A stretch of DNA of 40,085 nt from Bacillota bacterium (GTDB lineage: Bacteria > Bacillota > Dethiobacteria > Dethiobacterales > Dethiobacteraceae), in the NCBI GenBank assembly GCA_018725565.1, contig QLUR01000025.1:1-40085 (forward strand), read 5' to 3'. The notes beneath the pieces were generated by a model that was not told the DNA's origin, ran no database searches, and was given only the letters and a program-made list of their open reading frames with translations. Each line of letters opens with the position of its first letter. Position 1 is the stretch's first letter. Shown one piece after another: positions 23,924 through 32,252 of this stretch. The position numbers and the translations under genes were made by a program.

Positions 23924-24958
23924 TCAGTATAATGAACCGCTGTTGACGACCGGCTGCACATCCCTGTTGCCGCAGAGGACCACGAGCAGGTTGCTGACCA
24001 TTGCCGCTTTGCGCTCCTCATCAAGCTGGACGATATTCTTGTCGTTCAGCTTATCAAGGGCCATCTCCACCATGCTGACGGCCCCTTCCACGATCATCTG
24101 CCGGGCGTCAATGATGGCGGAGGCCTGCTGCCTTTGCAGCATGGCGGCGGCAATCTCCGACGCGTAGGAGAGATGGGTGATGCGCGCTTCCAGAATCTTC
24201 AGCCCGGCCATCTCCACTTTTCCCTGAATTTCTTCCTGCAATTTTTCCGCTATCTCCTGGCTGCTGCCGCGCAGGGAGATTTCATTGTCGTCGCCGGGGG
24301 TATCGTAGGGATAATTGCGCACGGTATTGCGCAGCGCCGAGTCGCACTGTATGGAAAGAAACTCCGTATAGTTATCGACGCTGAATACAGCTTTCGCCGT
24401 ATTGACCACCTGCCAGATCACCACGATGCCGATGATAATCGGATTGCCCAGTTTGTCGTTTATTTTTTGCTTCTCGTTGTTTAAAGTTATGGCCTTCAGC
24501 GAGATTTTTTTGCTTGATTTTATAGCGACTGCTGCCAGCCGCATGGTCTGGTCCACGCCAACCGGCACCGGCTTTGCCGCGGGAGCAAGGGAGTCGGCAG
24601 CCGGATTCACGGCGATCACAAAGGGATTGACGAAGAAAAAGCCTTCGCCGCGCAGTGTGCCGTAATATCTTCCAAAGAGAGTCAGCACGAGGGCTTCATT
24701 GGGTCCTACCACCTTCAGGCCGATAAAACCAAGGGGTCCGATAATTAAAAGATAAACGCTCCCCACAACAATGGCGGGGGTTGCCAGGGGCGAGGGATCC
24801 AGCAGCGCGCCCGCAAGCTCCCTAATCCCCAAAATCACCGCAGCCAGCGCGCCCAGCATCAGCAGTATGTTCAACACCAGAACCGACATGCCGCTTATCG
24901 CTTTTGGAACAATTTCCTCCCGGGGAACAGGGGTTCCGGTTGCTTTTGCCGCCGTCAT
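23924..24958 (-). CDS. SPFH/band-7 membrane protein
   Basis: 344 residues from ATG 24958 with GAGGAGA upstream. Two hydrophobic segments occupy about residues 25-80 ([20 protein letters not shown] and [20 protein letters not shown]). The SPFH domain follows, with [29 protein letters not shown]. The late part is helical and rich in alanine and glutamate ([19 protein letters not shown]), as in flotillin/stomatin assemblies. Such proteins form oligomers on the inner membrane and organise membrane domains or proteases. No NfeD-like partner is next to it; instead a RHH regulator follows. The family is clear, the cellular job unknown. Confidence 0.9.
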   Translation of the reverse strand: MTAAKATGTPVPREEIVPKAISGMSVLVLNILLMLGALAAVILGIRELAGALLDPSPLATPAIVVGSVYLLIIGPLGFIGLKVVGPNEALVLTLFGRYYGTLRGEGFFFVNPFVIAVNPAADSLAPAAKPVPVGVDQTMRLAAVAIKSSKKISLKAITLNNEKQKINDKLGNPIIIGIVVIWQVVNTAKAVFSVDNYTEFLSIQCDSALRNTVRNYPYDTPGDDNEISLRGSSQEIAEKLQEEIQGKVEMAGLKILEARITHLSYASEIAAAMLQRQQASAIIDARQMIVEGAVSMVEMALDKLNDKNIVQLDEERKAAMVSNLLVVLCGNRDVQPVVNSGSLY

Positions 24959-24982
24959 AACAAAACATCTCCTCAGCACTTA

Positions 24983-25005
24983 TTTGATATTAAAATAATA
25001 TCAAA
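24983..25005. promoter_or_regulatory. perfect inverted repeat upstream of the SPFH gene (candidate operator)
   Basis: TTTGATATTA-AAA-TAATATCAAA gives 10-bp arms with a three-base spacer, 25 bases upstream of the SPFH start codon. It is A/T-rich, long and perfectly symmetrical, unlike an intrinsic terminator. The RHH protein of the same operon is the natural candidate to bind it. Confidence 0.55.
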
Positions 25006-25199
25006 TTTATATTACAGGGCGACACTGCCAAAGTCAAGCATTATTTCCCGTCTAAAATATGTCTCCCGGCAAAAGCCCTTCGGGAGAAGGTAAAAACAAT
25101 TCGGCGTCAAAATACCTTAAGGCAAACTTCAGGGCGGTCTAATGCAGAAAAATACAACAAGATTTTCGAGTATTAGTTTTATGGCTAAGGAGAGTCGCC

Positions 25200-25817
25200 A
25201 TGAACACAGGGTTAAGCATGGAAAAGTTTAAGCCCGACAAGCACGATTCCCAGCTGGTGGCCACTCTGATTTATACAGTCGATCCGGAGCTTAATGAAAT
25301 GGTTTACGGCAGCCAGACAGCAGGGATAGCAGTGATCAAAAAATTGCTGCAGTTAGATGGCAGCTATTTTAGCTATCCCTATTTAACCTGTGCCGTCTGC
25401 AACGGTGAGGTAGCGGGTGTGCTGCTCGGATTCGAGGGCAAGGAAAAACAAGGGGTGGAAAAGGCGTCGGCCAAGGCTTTTGTCCGGGCATTCGGCCTCT
25501 GGTCTTTCTTAAAAAAACTGCCCACCCTGATGCGCATGGGCAGGCTCACCTGGAAGGCAATAGATGATGACGGGTATTTTGTCAGCGTTCTTTGCGTCGC
25601 GCCATCACGCCGCGGGCAAGGTGTCGGGGCATCTCTCATAAAGTCAGTGTCTGCAAAATATAATAAGGTTTACCTCGACGTAAACATTAAAAATGCCAGG
25701 GCCCAAAAATTCTATGCAGGGCTTGGCTTTCAGATGCAGGGAAAAAATACTTTGACTTACAAGGGGAAAATCGTCGGCACTTACTCCCTTAAAAAAGAAG
25801 AATCGGCCCAAATTTAA
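25200..25817 (+). CDS. GNAT-family N-acetyltransferase
   Basis: 205 residues. The acetyl-CoA binding motif is VLCVAPSRRGQGVGASLI, and a C-terminal NARAQKFYAGLGFQMQGK supplies the usual motif B. The N-terminal half (IYTVDPELNEMVYG, and KLPTLMRMGRLTWKAID) resembles small-molecule acetyltransferases of Firmicutes. AAGGAG precedes ATG 25200. It stands between the SPFH operon and pflA without shared direction, so its substrate cannot be told from context. Confidence 0.85.
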   Translation: MNTGLSMEKFKPDKHDSQLVATLIYTVDPELNEMVYGSQTAGIAVIKKLLQLDGSYFSYPYLTCAVCNGEVAGVLLGFEGKEKQGVEKASAKAFVRAFGLWSFLKKLPTLMRMGRLTWKAIDDDGYFVSVLCVAPSRRGQGVGASLIKSVSAKYNKVYLDVNIKNARAQKFYAGLGFQMQGKNTLTYKGKIVGTYSLKKEESAQI

Positions 25818-25886
25818 CAAGACCGAACCGGGTTCAAGCAGAGATTCATTTGTTGACAAAGAAGATAAGGAGAAATTCCCTGGCTT

Positions 25887-26642
25887 TCAGCCTTGATTTC
25901 TATAACATAGGACAAAATCAGAAATACCGTTAACGCGCAAAATCTCTCTTGCGCGTTCTACATCCTGCTCGGTTGCATCAGGCACTCCTGCCAAACAGTA
26001 AATAAGGTCCAGGTTTCTCCATTTGTGCACACCCATAGTATGATAAGCCAGCAATTCCAAAGGGGGAACAAACGGCAGGGTCTTTATAAACTCTGCCAGT
26101 TTGCTTAACTCTTTTTCGTCATCTGTGTATCCTGGAATAATCACATAACGAATTAGCATCTTAACCTGAGAACGATTTAAGCTGATTATATTATTCATTA
26201 TTATCGCAGCATTACTCTGTCCGGTCAGTTTTTGATGCATTTCAGCAGTTGCTGCTTTAATGCTAACCATCCAAAGGTCTACGCCGGGGATTAATCCTTC
26301 TACCCATTGTTCTCCGCAGCAAAGGGACGTGTCCATTGCCACATGCACTTTATTCTCTTTTAAGAGCCGCACACACTGAGAAACAAATTCCCCTTGCAGT
26401 AAGGGCTCACCTCCAGAAAAAGTGAGCCCGCCTGCTTGATAAAAGAATTTGTTTTTGTTATACCTATCCAACACCTGTTGGGGCGTATAGAACTGCCCTT
26501 CGTCTCCGGCAGCGATTTCAGGATTATGACAAAACAGGCACTTCATCGGGCAGCCGGCCAAAAACAGCACCATGCGGACACCCGGCCCATCTACCGTACC
26601 AAATGCCTCTATTGAATGAATTAATCCCTTTAATCCACTCAA
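25887..26642 (-). CDS. pflA: pyruvate formate-lyase activating enzyme (radical SAM)
   Basis: 251 residues. The radical-SAM cluster motif is [13 protein letters not shown] (CxxxCxxC) near residue 31, followed by [11 protein letters not shown] for SAM binding. [20 protein letters not shown] is the usual opening of PflA. The enzyme abstracts a hydrogen from the glycine of PflB to form its radical, anaerobically in the cytosol. The start is TTG 26642, overlapping the pflB stop (TTGA), so the two are translationally coupled. Confidence 0.93.
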   Translation of the reverse strand: MSGLKGLIHSIEAFGTVDGPGVRMVLFLAGCPMKCLFCHNPEIAAGDEGQFYTPQQVLDRYNKNKFFYQAGGLTFSGGEPLLQGEFVSQCVRLLKENKVHVAMDTSLCCGEQWVEGLIPGVDLWMVSIKAATAEMHQKLTGQSNAAIIMNNIISLNRSQVKMLIRYVIIPGYTDDEKELSKLAEFIKTLPFVPPLELLAYHTMGVHKWRNLDLIYCLAGVPDATEQDVERAREILRVNGISDFVLCYRNQG

Positions 26643-28918
26643 TTGTCAAACCCATTGTGGAAGAAAGTCCGGTTTAACACTTCCCGCTGCTGTTCTTCCG
26701 TCAACTTAATAAAGTTAACCGCGTAACCGGATACCCGGATTGTCAACTGGGGAAACTGCTCCGGATTTTTCATGGCCTCGACCAAAGTTTCTCTGTTCAT
26801 GACATTTACATTTAAATGCTGCCCACCGACATTGAACTGCCCATCCAGCAAGGATACTAAATTCTGACAACGGGAATTGTCCGTTTTACCTAAGCATTGG
26901 GGGGTCGCAGACAAGGTGTAGGAAACACCGTCCTTAGCATATTTATAGTCAACTTTAGACACAGAATTTAATGAGGCTAACACACCGCTGACATCCCGCT
27001 GGTGCATCGGGTTAGCGCCTGGCGCAAAGGGTTCGCCTTTTTGGCGGCCGCACGGGGTGGTTCCTGTTTTTTTGCCATAAACCACATTAGAGGTAATAGT
27101 CAATATCGACAGAGTGTGCTCGGCATTGCGATAGGTCGGGTTTTTGCGCAACTTGACGGCAAAATCGGCTACTATTTCTTTCGCTATATCATCAACCCGG
27201 TCATCATCATTCCCAAAGCACGGGAACTCACCATCAGTCTTAAAGTCTTGAATCAAGCCGTTTTCTCCAAATACCGGGACCACTTTGGCATATTTGATAG
27301 CGCTAAACGAATCAGCAACCACGGACAGCCCGGCAATACCGAAAGCCATATAAATATGAGGATTGACATCGTGCAGGGCCATTTCCAGCTTTTCATAGGC
27401 ATATTTATCGTGCATATAGTGGATAAGATTCATTGTGCTGACATATTGTTCGGTCAGCCAATCCAGGGTTTTATCAAAAGCAGTTCTCACTATATCATAG
27501 TTTAACACTTGCCCGGGTTGCGCCTTATAAAACTCAGGCGCCACCTTTAACCCTGTCATCTCATCCACTCCGCCGTTTAAAGTAAACAGCAGCGCTTTGG
27601 GCAAGTTAGACCGCGCTCCGAAGTACTGCGTCTCTAGACCTGCCCGCATTGCAGAAACGCAGCAAGAAATGACATAATCATCACCGTACACAGGGAGCAT
27701 CAAATCGTCATTTTCATACTGGATGGCAGAAGTTTCTATGGATAGCTGCGCACAAAACTCTTTAAATTTTTGCGGCAAGTCATTAGACCACAGCACAGTC
27801 AGGTTCGGCTCAGATGCCGGGCCAAGATTGCGCAAGGTCTGCAAGAAACGGAATGATGTTTTCGTAACCAAGGAACGTCCGTCTGCTCCCATGCCGCCGA
27901 TTGATTCCGTAATCCACATCGGATCACCGGCAAAAAGAGCATTATATTCTCTGGTGCGAAGCTGACGGGCCAAACGCAGCTTAATAACAAAATCATCAAT
28001 CAATTCTTGAGCTGCTTCTTCAGTAATAGCACCTATAGCCAAGTCCCGTTCAAGGTAAATGTCCAAAAAGGTGCTGACCCGGCCCAGGGACATGGCCGCA
28101 CCGTTTTGCTCTTTGATGGCACCCAGATAAGCAAAGTAAAGCCACTGGACCGCTTCCTTGGCAGTGTAAGCGGGGCCGGAAATATCAAAACCATAGCTGC
28201 GCGCCATTTCCTTTAACTCGTTTAAAGCATCTATTTGGTTGCTGATTTCTTCGCGCAGCTGAATTGTATCGGGGTTGATTTTTTGCAAAGCATCGCTTTC
28301 AAGCTGCTCCCGGCGCTCAGCAATCAAGCGGTCCACACCATACAGGGCAACCCTTCTGTAATCGCCGATAATCCGCCCTCTGCCATAAGCATCAGGCAAT
28401 CCTGTGAGGATGCCTGTCTTGCGCATCAGTTTCATAGTTTCAGTATAGGCTCTAAACACTCCGTCATTGTGGGTACGACGATATTTACTAAAAATCTCTT
28501 TCACTTCGTCATCAAGCTGATAGCCATACTCCTGGCAGGAAGTTTCTACAGTATTGATCCCGCCCCAGGGGTTTATAGCCCGTTTTAGCGGGGTATCCGT
28601 CTGCAAGCCCACTACTATTTCATTTTTTTTGTCCAGATATCCCGGAGCGTGAGCAGTTATAGAAGCGATGGTTTTAGTATCTATGTCGTACACTCCACCC
28701 CGCTTGTACTCTTCCATAATTAAATTGCTGCATTTTTCCCATAGCTTCTTCGTGCGAATTGTCGCACTTTTCAAAAACAAATCTCCTCCGACATAGGGCG
28801 TGTAATTTGCCTGAATAAAGGAGCGTACATCGATCGCCTTCTCCCAGGCTCCGGATTTGAACTCATGACGCAAGTAACGCAAATTTTCTGATTTTTCTAG
28901 GCACGTCTTCAATCCCAT
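26639..28918 (-). CDS. pflB: pyruvate formate-lyase (formate C-acetyltransferase)
   Basis: 759 residues, typical for PflB. It converts pyruvate and CoA to acetyl-CoA and formate by a glycyl-radical mechanism. The two catalytic cysteines are in [14 protein letters not shown] and the radical glycine in [12 protein letters not shown] near the C terminus. [15 protein letters not shown] and [14 protein letters not shown] are strong family blocks. ATG 28918 has AAAGGA five bases upstream; a GTG at 28921 is the alternative. It is divergently transcribed from the hydrogenase operon across a 360-base control region. Confidence 0.95.
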   Translation of the reverse strand: MGLKTCLEKSENLRYLRHEFKSGAWEKAIDVRSFIQANYTPYVGGDLFLKSATIRTKKLWEKCSNLIMEEYKRGGVYDIDTKTIASITAHAPGYLDKKNEIVVGLQTDTPLKRAINPWGGINTVETSCQEYGYQLDDEVKEIFSKYRRTHNDGVFRAYTETMKLMRKTGILTGLPDAYGRGRIIGDYRRVALYGVDRLIAERREQLESDALQKINPDTIQLREEISNQIDALNELKEMARSYGFDISGPAYTAKEAVQWLYFAYLGAIKEQNGAAMSLGRVSTFLDIYLERDLAIGAITEEAAQELIDDFVIKLRLARQLRTREYNALFAGDPMWITESIGGMGADGRSLVTKTSFRFLQTLRNLGPASEPNLTVLWSNDLPQKFKEFCAQLSIETSAIQYENDDLMLPVYGDDYVISCCVSAMRAGLETQYFGARSNLPKALLFTLNGGVDEMTGLKVAPEFYKAQPGQVLNYDIVRTAFDKTLDWLTEQYVSTMNLIHYMHDKYAYEKLEMALHDVNPHIYMAFGIAGLSVVADSFSAIKYAKVVPVFGENGLIQDFKTDGEFPCFGNDDDRVDDIAKEIVADFAVKLRKNPTYRNAEHTLSILTITSNVVYGKKTGTTPCGRQKGEPFAPGANPMHQRDVSGVLASLNSVSKVDYKYAKDGVSYTLSATPQCLGKTDNSRCQNLVSLLDGQFNVGGQHLNVNVMNRETLVEAMKNPEQFPQLTIRVSGYAVNFIKLTEEQQREVLNRTFFHNGFDN

Positions 28919-28989
28919 CACATTCCTTTCTGTTTAATTATTCTTTCTTTTCTCTATATCGCCGCTGCATAGTTACGTCTCGGCATGAA

Positions 28990-29132
28990 CCTTGCCAACT
29001 TAACCTTAACACTGCCCCTTGCAAGGTGTCAAGAACCCAAAGCGAAAAAGTAGAATTATTTAGAGATGCTTTATAATACATAGAACATCAGGGCGGCACG
29101 AGACAACCTTGACCAAGGCAAAGCGTTGCCTT
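28990..29132. promoter_or_regulatory. cluster of CCTTG/CAAGG inverted repeats between pflB and the hydrogenase operon
   Basis: A perfect CCTTGCAAGG (29017-29026) lies inside the spacer of the pflB promoter. CCTTG-AC-CAAGG (29107-29118) is followed by an overlapping AAGGCAA-AGCG-TTGCCTT (29115-29132). An imperfect CCTTGCCAAC lies at 28990-28999. The shared half-site CCTTG with 0-2 base spacers suggests one dimeric regulator; the XRE-cupin protein encoded next door is the obvious candidate. Confidence 0.5.
29004..29032 (-). promoter_or_regulatory. candidate pflB promoter
   Basis: On the minus strand a perfect TTGACA (29032-29027) is followed after 17 nt by TTAAGG (29009-29004), a weak -10. A palindrome sits in the spacer, so binding there would interfere with polymerase. 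Confidence 0.4.
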
Positions 29133-29196
29133 TTCATCGTTTCTGCTTTATTTGGTGTAAACCGTAAAGTATTAATTGACATCAATAAAATTATGC

Positions 29197-29226
29197 TTGA
29201 CATTTGTCGTGCCAGCATGTTAATAT
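29197..29226 (+). promoter_or_regulatory. candidate promoter of the regulator-hydrogenase operon
   Basis: TTGACA (29197-29202) and TAATAT (29221-29226) are separated by 18 nt. The predicted start at about 29233 lies upstream of the GTG start at 29283 and downstream of the earlier in-frame ATG codons, supporting the shorter regulator protein. Confidence 0.5.
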
Positions 29227-29282
29227 TTTCACAGGAAATATTTAATAGCAGCGTGATCTCGAATGAAGGGGTGTATAACAAC

Positions 29283-29930
29283 GTGGATCTGGCGTCCCGG
29301 CTGAAGTATCTGCGAACCACAAAGGGGATGAGCGTGCGCTCTTTGGCTAAAGAGGCCGGGGTTACACCTAGCTTTATTTATCAGATTGAAAACAAAGAAG
29401 CGGCACCTTCCCTGTCCACATTAAAAAGAATAGCCAAAGCGCTGGAAGTAAGCGCATCTTTCTTTATCGAAGATGAAGTTCCGGAAGAGTGGTTTATTCA
29501 AAAAGCAACGGCCAGAAAGAAGCTTATTACCGGCCAGGAGGGCCTGAATGTGGAGCTATTTACCTTTGCCGGCTCCAGAGTGAAGCGGCTGGAGGCGTCA
29601 ATAGTAAAGCTGGGGCCGAAGGCCAGGTCCGATCGGTATATCTACAACCATAGCCGGGACGACTTTATATACGTCTTGAAAGGGGCTTTTGAGTTTAAAC
29701 TGGATTGGGGGTGGTTTCGTCTGGAAGAAGGGGATGCAATGCACTTAAGCATCCAAGAATTGAGCGCGTTGCGTAACCCGGGAGAGCAGGAAGCAGTTGC
29801 ACTGTGGGTTGTATCCCCGACCTCGATAGAGCAGTCATTAACAACAACCGAAAAGCATAACCCAAGGGAGGAAGATCATTATGCACCAAACGGCTCAACA
29901 GAGTTTACGCCAGTTTGCCAAAGCGAATGA
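29283..29930 (+). CDS. XRE-family regulator with C-terminal cupin domain
   Basis: 215 residues from GTG 29283, 11 bases after GAAGGGG. The helix-turn-helix covers about residues 2-60 (LASRLKYLRTTKGMSVRSLA, SFIYQIENKEAAPSLSTL). The cupin barrel covers about residues 100-190, with RYIYNHSRDDFIYVLKGAFE, and probably senses a small molecule or metal. Its C-terminal 17 codons overlap the next gene, whose ribosome site is inside this one, so the regulator is made with the hydrogenase. It likely controls its own operon and perhaps pflB through the repeats at 28990-29132. The ligand is unknown; redox carriers, pyruvate or formate are plausible guesses. Confidence 0.82.
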   Translation: MDLASRLKYLRTTKGMSVRSLAKEAGVTPSFIYQIENKEAAPSLSTLKRIAKALEVSASFFIEDEVPEEWFIQKATARKKLITGQEGLNVELFTFAGSRVKRLEASIVKLGPKARSDRYIYNHSRDDFIYVLKGAFEFKLDWGWFRLEEGDAMHLSIQELSALRNPGEQEAVALWVVSPTSIEQSLTTTEKHNPREEDHYAPNGSTEFTPVCQSE

Positions 29931-30381
29931 AATCATTGACAAACACGGTCCCGAACCGGCTCATCTGATCAATATATTGCAGGATATACAGGAAGAGTAT
30001 CGTTATCTTCCCGAGGAGATTCTGTTCTATGTAGCTACAGCTATGGATATCTCCCCGGCCAAGGTTTTTGGGGTGGCTACTTTTTACGAGGACTTTTCTT
30101 TGGACCCCAAAGGCAAGTATGTAATAAAGGTGTGCGACGGCACGGCCTGTCATGTTAAGAAATCAACGGAGATACTGGATACCCTGAGAAGGGAGTTGGC
30201 GCTCAGCGAAGAGAAGCCCACCACGAACGACATGCTGTTTACGGTGGAAGTAGTTTCCTGTATTGGCGCTTGCGGGTTGGCGCCGGCGATCGTAATTAAT
30301 GACAAGGTGTATGCTAGGGTGACTCCTGGATTGACGGTAGATTTGCTCAATCGCATCAGAGAGGATGAGGCGTCCAGATGA
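29881..30381 (+). CDS. NuoE-like 2Fe-2S subunit of NAD(P)-linked [FeFe] hydrogenase
   Basis: 166 residues. The N-terminal helices (INILQDIQEEYRYLPEEILF) and the thioredoxin-like 2Fe-2S domain match NuoE/HndA/HydC. Cluster cysteines are in VCDGTACHVKKS (CxxxxC) and SCIGACGLAP (CxxxC). ATG 29881 has GGGAGGAAG upstream. The subunit carries electrons between the flavin subunit encoded next and the hydrogenase. It overlaps the following gene by four bases. Confidence 0.92.
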   Translation: MHQTAQQSLRQFAKANEIIDKHGPEPAHLINILQDIQEEYRYLPEEILFYVATAMDISPAKVFGVATFYEDFSLDPKGKYVIKVCDGTACHVKKSTEILDTLRRELALSEEKPTTNDMLFTVEVVSCIGACGLAPAIVINDKVYARVTPGLTVDLLNRIREDEASR

Positions 30382-32249
30382 AAATCATTTCCATGCAAGA
30401 CTATAACCGGCTATCCGATCTATGTGCCAGGGCGCTGGATAATCAACAGATTAAAGTGCTGGTAAGCGCCGATACCGCTGGCTTTGCCGTAGGGGCCCTG
30501 GAGGTATATCATAAGCTTCATGAGCTGATTCGGGAGCAGGGGTTGCTGGCAGACCTTGACTTGCATCAGCAGAAGACAGGTATCGGCCTTAAAAAAGGCG
30601 GTTGTTTCGGCTGTTTTGAGGGAGGGCCGCTGGTTAACATTCTGCCGCATGATTATCTCTATCAGGAGGTTAAAGAAGAAGATTGTGCGGAGATAGTGCA
30701 GACTACGCTCATTGAGGGCAAGCCGATCGAGCGGCTTCTGTTTAAGCGGGACGGCGTAATTTATAAGTCCCAGGACGAGATACCATATTATAAGAAACAG
30801 CTCAAACTGGTGCTGGGGAACTGCGGAAAGATTGACGCTGAATCAATAGAGGAATATATCGCCCAGGGAGGTTACAGGGGGCTGGCCAAATGTGTTTACG
30901 AAATGACGCCTGAGCAGGTATGCCAGACGATATCAGACTCCAAGTTAAGAGGGAGAGGCGGGGGCGGCTTTCCTGCAGGGCGCAAATGGGAGAGTGTGCG
31001 CAGGCAGAATGCCGACAAAAAATACGTTATATGCAACGGCGATGAGGGCGACCCGGGCGCCTTTATGGACAGATGTATTATGGAGGGTGATCCGCACGCG
31101 GTCATCGAAGGCATGGTGATCGGCGGCTACGCATCCGGCGCAAACTATGGATATATATATGTGCGCGCAGAGTATCCCCTGGCGGTGGCCAGGCTGCAAA
31201 AGGCGATCAATCAGGCCAGGGAGTATGGATTTTTAGGTGAAAATATACTTTCCACAGGCTTTAACTTTGACTTAAAGATCAGCAAAGGCGCCGGGGCCTT
31301 CGTCTGCGGGGAAGGAAGCGCGCTCCAGGAATCAATCCAGGGGAAAAGAGGTGTGCCCAGAGTAAGACCGCCCAGGACAGTTGAACGCGGACTTTGGGAA
31401 AAACCCACGCTTCTGAACAACGTCGAGACTTTCGCCAATGTACCCTACATTATCCTGAAGGGTCCGGAATGGTTCGTATCAATAGGCTCTCCGAATAATT
31501 CCGGAACAAAAGCGTTTGCGCTCGCCGGAAATGTCAGGGATAGCGGGCTGATTGAGGTTCCGATGGGCACTACGTTCGGTGAAGTGGTATTTGAGATCGG
31601 CGGCGGGGTTCCAGATGGAAGAAGGTTTAAAGCGGTGCAAATCGGCGGCCCTTCAGGCGGCTGTTTAACGGAGGCACATCTGGATCTGCCCATAGACTTC
31701 GACTCGCTCGACGAAGTCGGCGCCATGATGGGCTCAGGCGGGATGGTAGTCATAGACGACCGTTCTTGTATGGTCGAAGTGGCACGCTTTTTTATGTCCT
31801 TTACCCAGAAAGAATCCTGCGGCAAATGCGTACCCTGCCGGGAGGGCACAAAACGGATGCTCGAGATCATGGAAAGGATCGTCGATGGAAAAGGCAGCGA
31901 AGACGACTTGGCTATACTCGAGGACCTTTCCGGAACAGTAAGGCTGGGCTCATTATGTGGTCTGGGGAAAAGTGCCGCAAACCCGATCCTCTCAACCTTG
32001 AGATATTTTAAAGACGAATATATTAGCCATGTCCGAGAGAAAAAATGTCCGGCCGGAGTTTGTAAAAAGCTGTCAACATATGTGATCATGGCTGAAACTT
32101 GTAAAGGCTGTGCTAAGTGCAAAAAAATATGTCCTGCCCAGGCGATAGAAGGGGTTGTTAAAAATCCCTTTGCCATCATCCAGGAAAAGTGCGTCAAATG
32201 TGGCGTCTGCCTCGAAACATGCCCATTTAATGCAATCAGGGAGGCTTAA
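30378..32249 (+). CDS. NuoF-like flavoprotein subunit of NAD(P)-linked [FeFe] hydrogenase
   Basis: 623 residues. Order of parts: an N-terminal thioredoxin-like domain (about 20-120), then the NuoF flavin/NADH domain with GRGGGGFPAGRKWE and VCNGDEGDPGAFMDR-type motifs (here ICNGDEGDPGAFMDR), then the [4Fe-4S] motif ESCGKCVPCREGTKRM. Two ferredoxin-type clusters lie at the C terminus (CKGCAKCKKICP and CVKCGVCLETCP). It oxidises or reduces NAD(P)H and links to HydA, possibly by electron confurcation as in HydABC. The N-terminal domain keeps KKGGCFGCFEGG but lacks the first cysteine pair seen in homologues (it reads VLVSADTAGFAVG), so that cluster is probably altered or lost. Confidence 0.92.
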   Translation: MKIISMQDYNRLSDLCARALDNQQIKVLVSADTAGFAVGALEVYHKLHELIREQGLLADLDLHQQKTGIGLKKGGCFGCFEGGPLVNILPHDYLYQEVKEEDCAEIVQTTLIEGKPIERLLFKRDGVIYKSQDEIPYYKKQLKLVLGNCGKIDAESIEEYIAQGGYRGLAKCVYEMTPEQVCQTISDSKLRGRGGGGFPAGRKWESVRRQNADKKYVICNGDEGDPGAFMDRCIMEGDPHAVIEGMVIGGYASGANYGYIYVRAEYPLAVARLQKAINQAREYGFLGENILSTGFNFDLKISKGAGAFVCGEGSALQESIQGKRGVPRVRPPRTVERGLWEKPTLLNNVETFANVPYIILKGPEWFVSIGSPNNSGTKAFALAGNVRDSGLIEVPMGTTFGEVVFEIGGGVPDGRRFKAVQIGGPSGGCLTEAHLDLPIDFDSLDEVGAMMGSGGMVVIDDRSCMVEVARFFMSFTQKESCGKCVPCREGTKRMLEIMERIVDGKGSEDDLAILEDLSGTVRLGSLCGLGKSAANPILSTLRYFKDEYISHVREKKCPAGVCKKLSTYVIMAETCKGCAKCKKICPAQAIEGVVKNPFAIIQEKCVKCGVCLETCPFNAIREA

Positions 32250-32252
32250 CAG

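Noticed and set aside
19958-25005. Prophage or integrated element
   Set aside because: Several toxin-antitoxin pairs cluster here, but there is no integrase, transposase, phage gene or att-like direct repeat.
29109-29282. Longer N terminus for the XRE-cupin regulator
   Set aside because: The extension has no ribosome site, spans a good -35/-10 pair at 29197-29226 and the repeats, and its residues do not look like a regulator domain.
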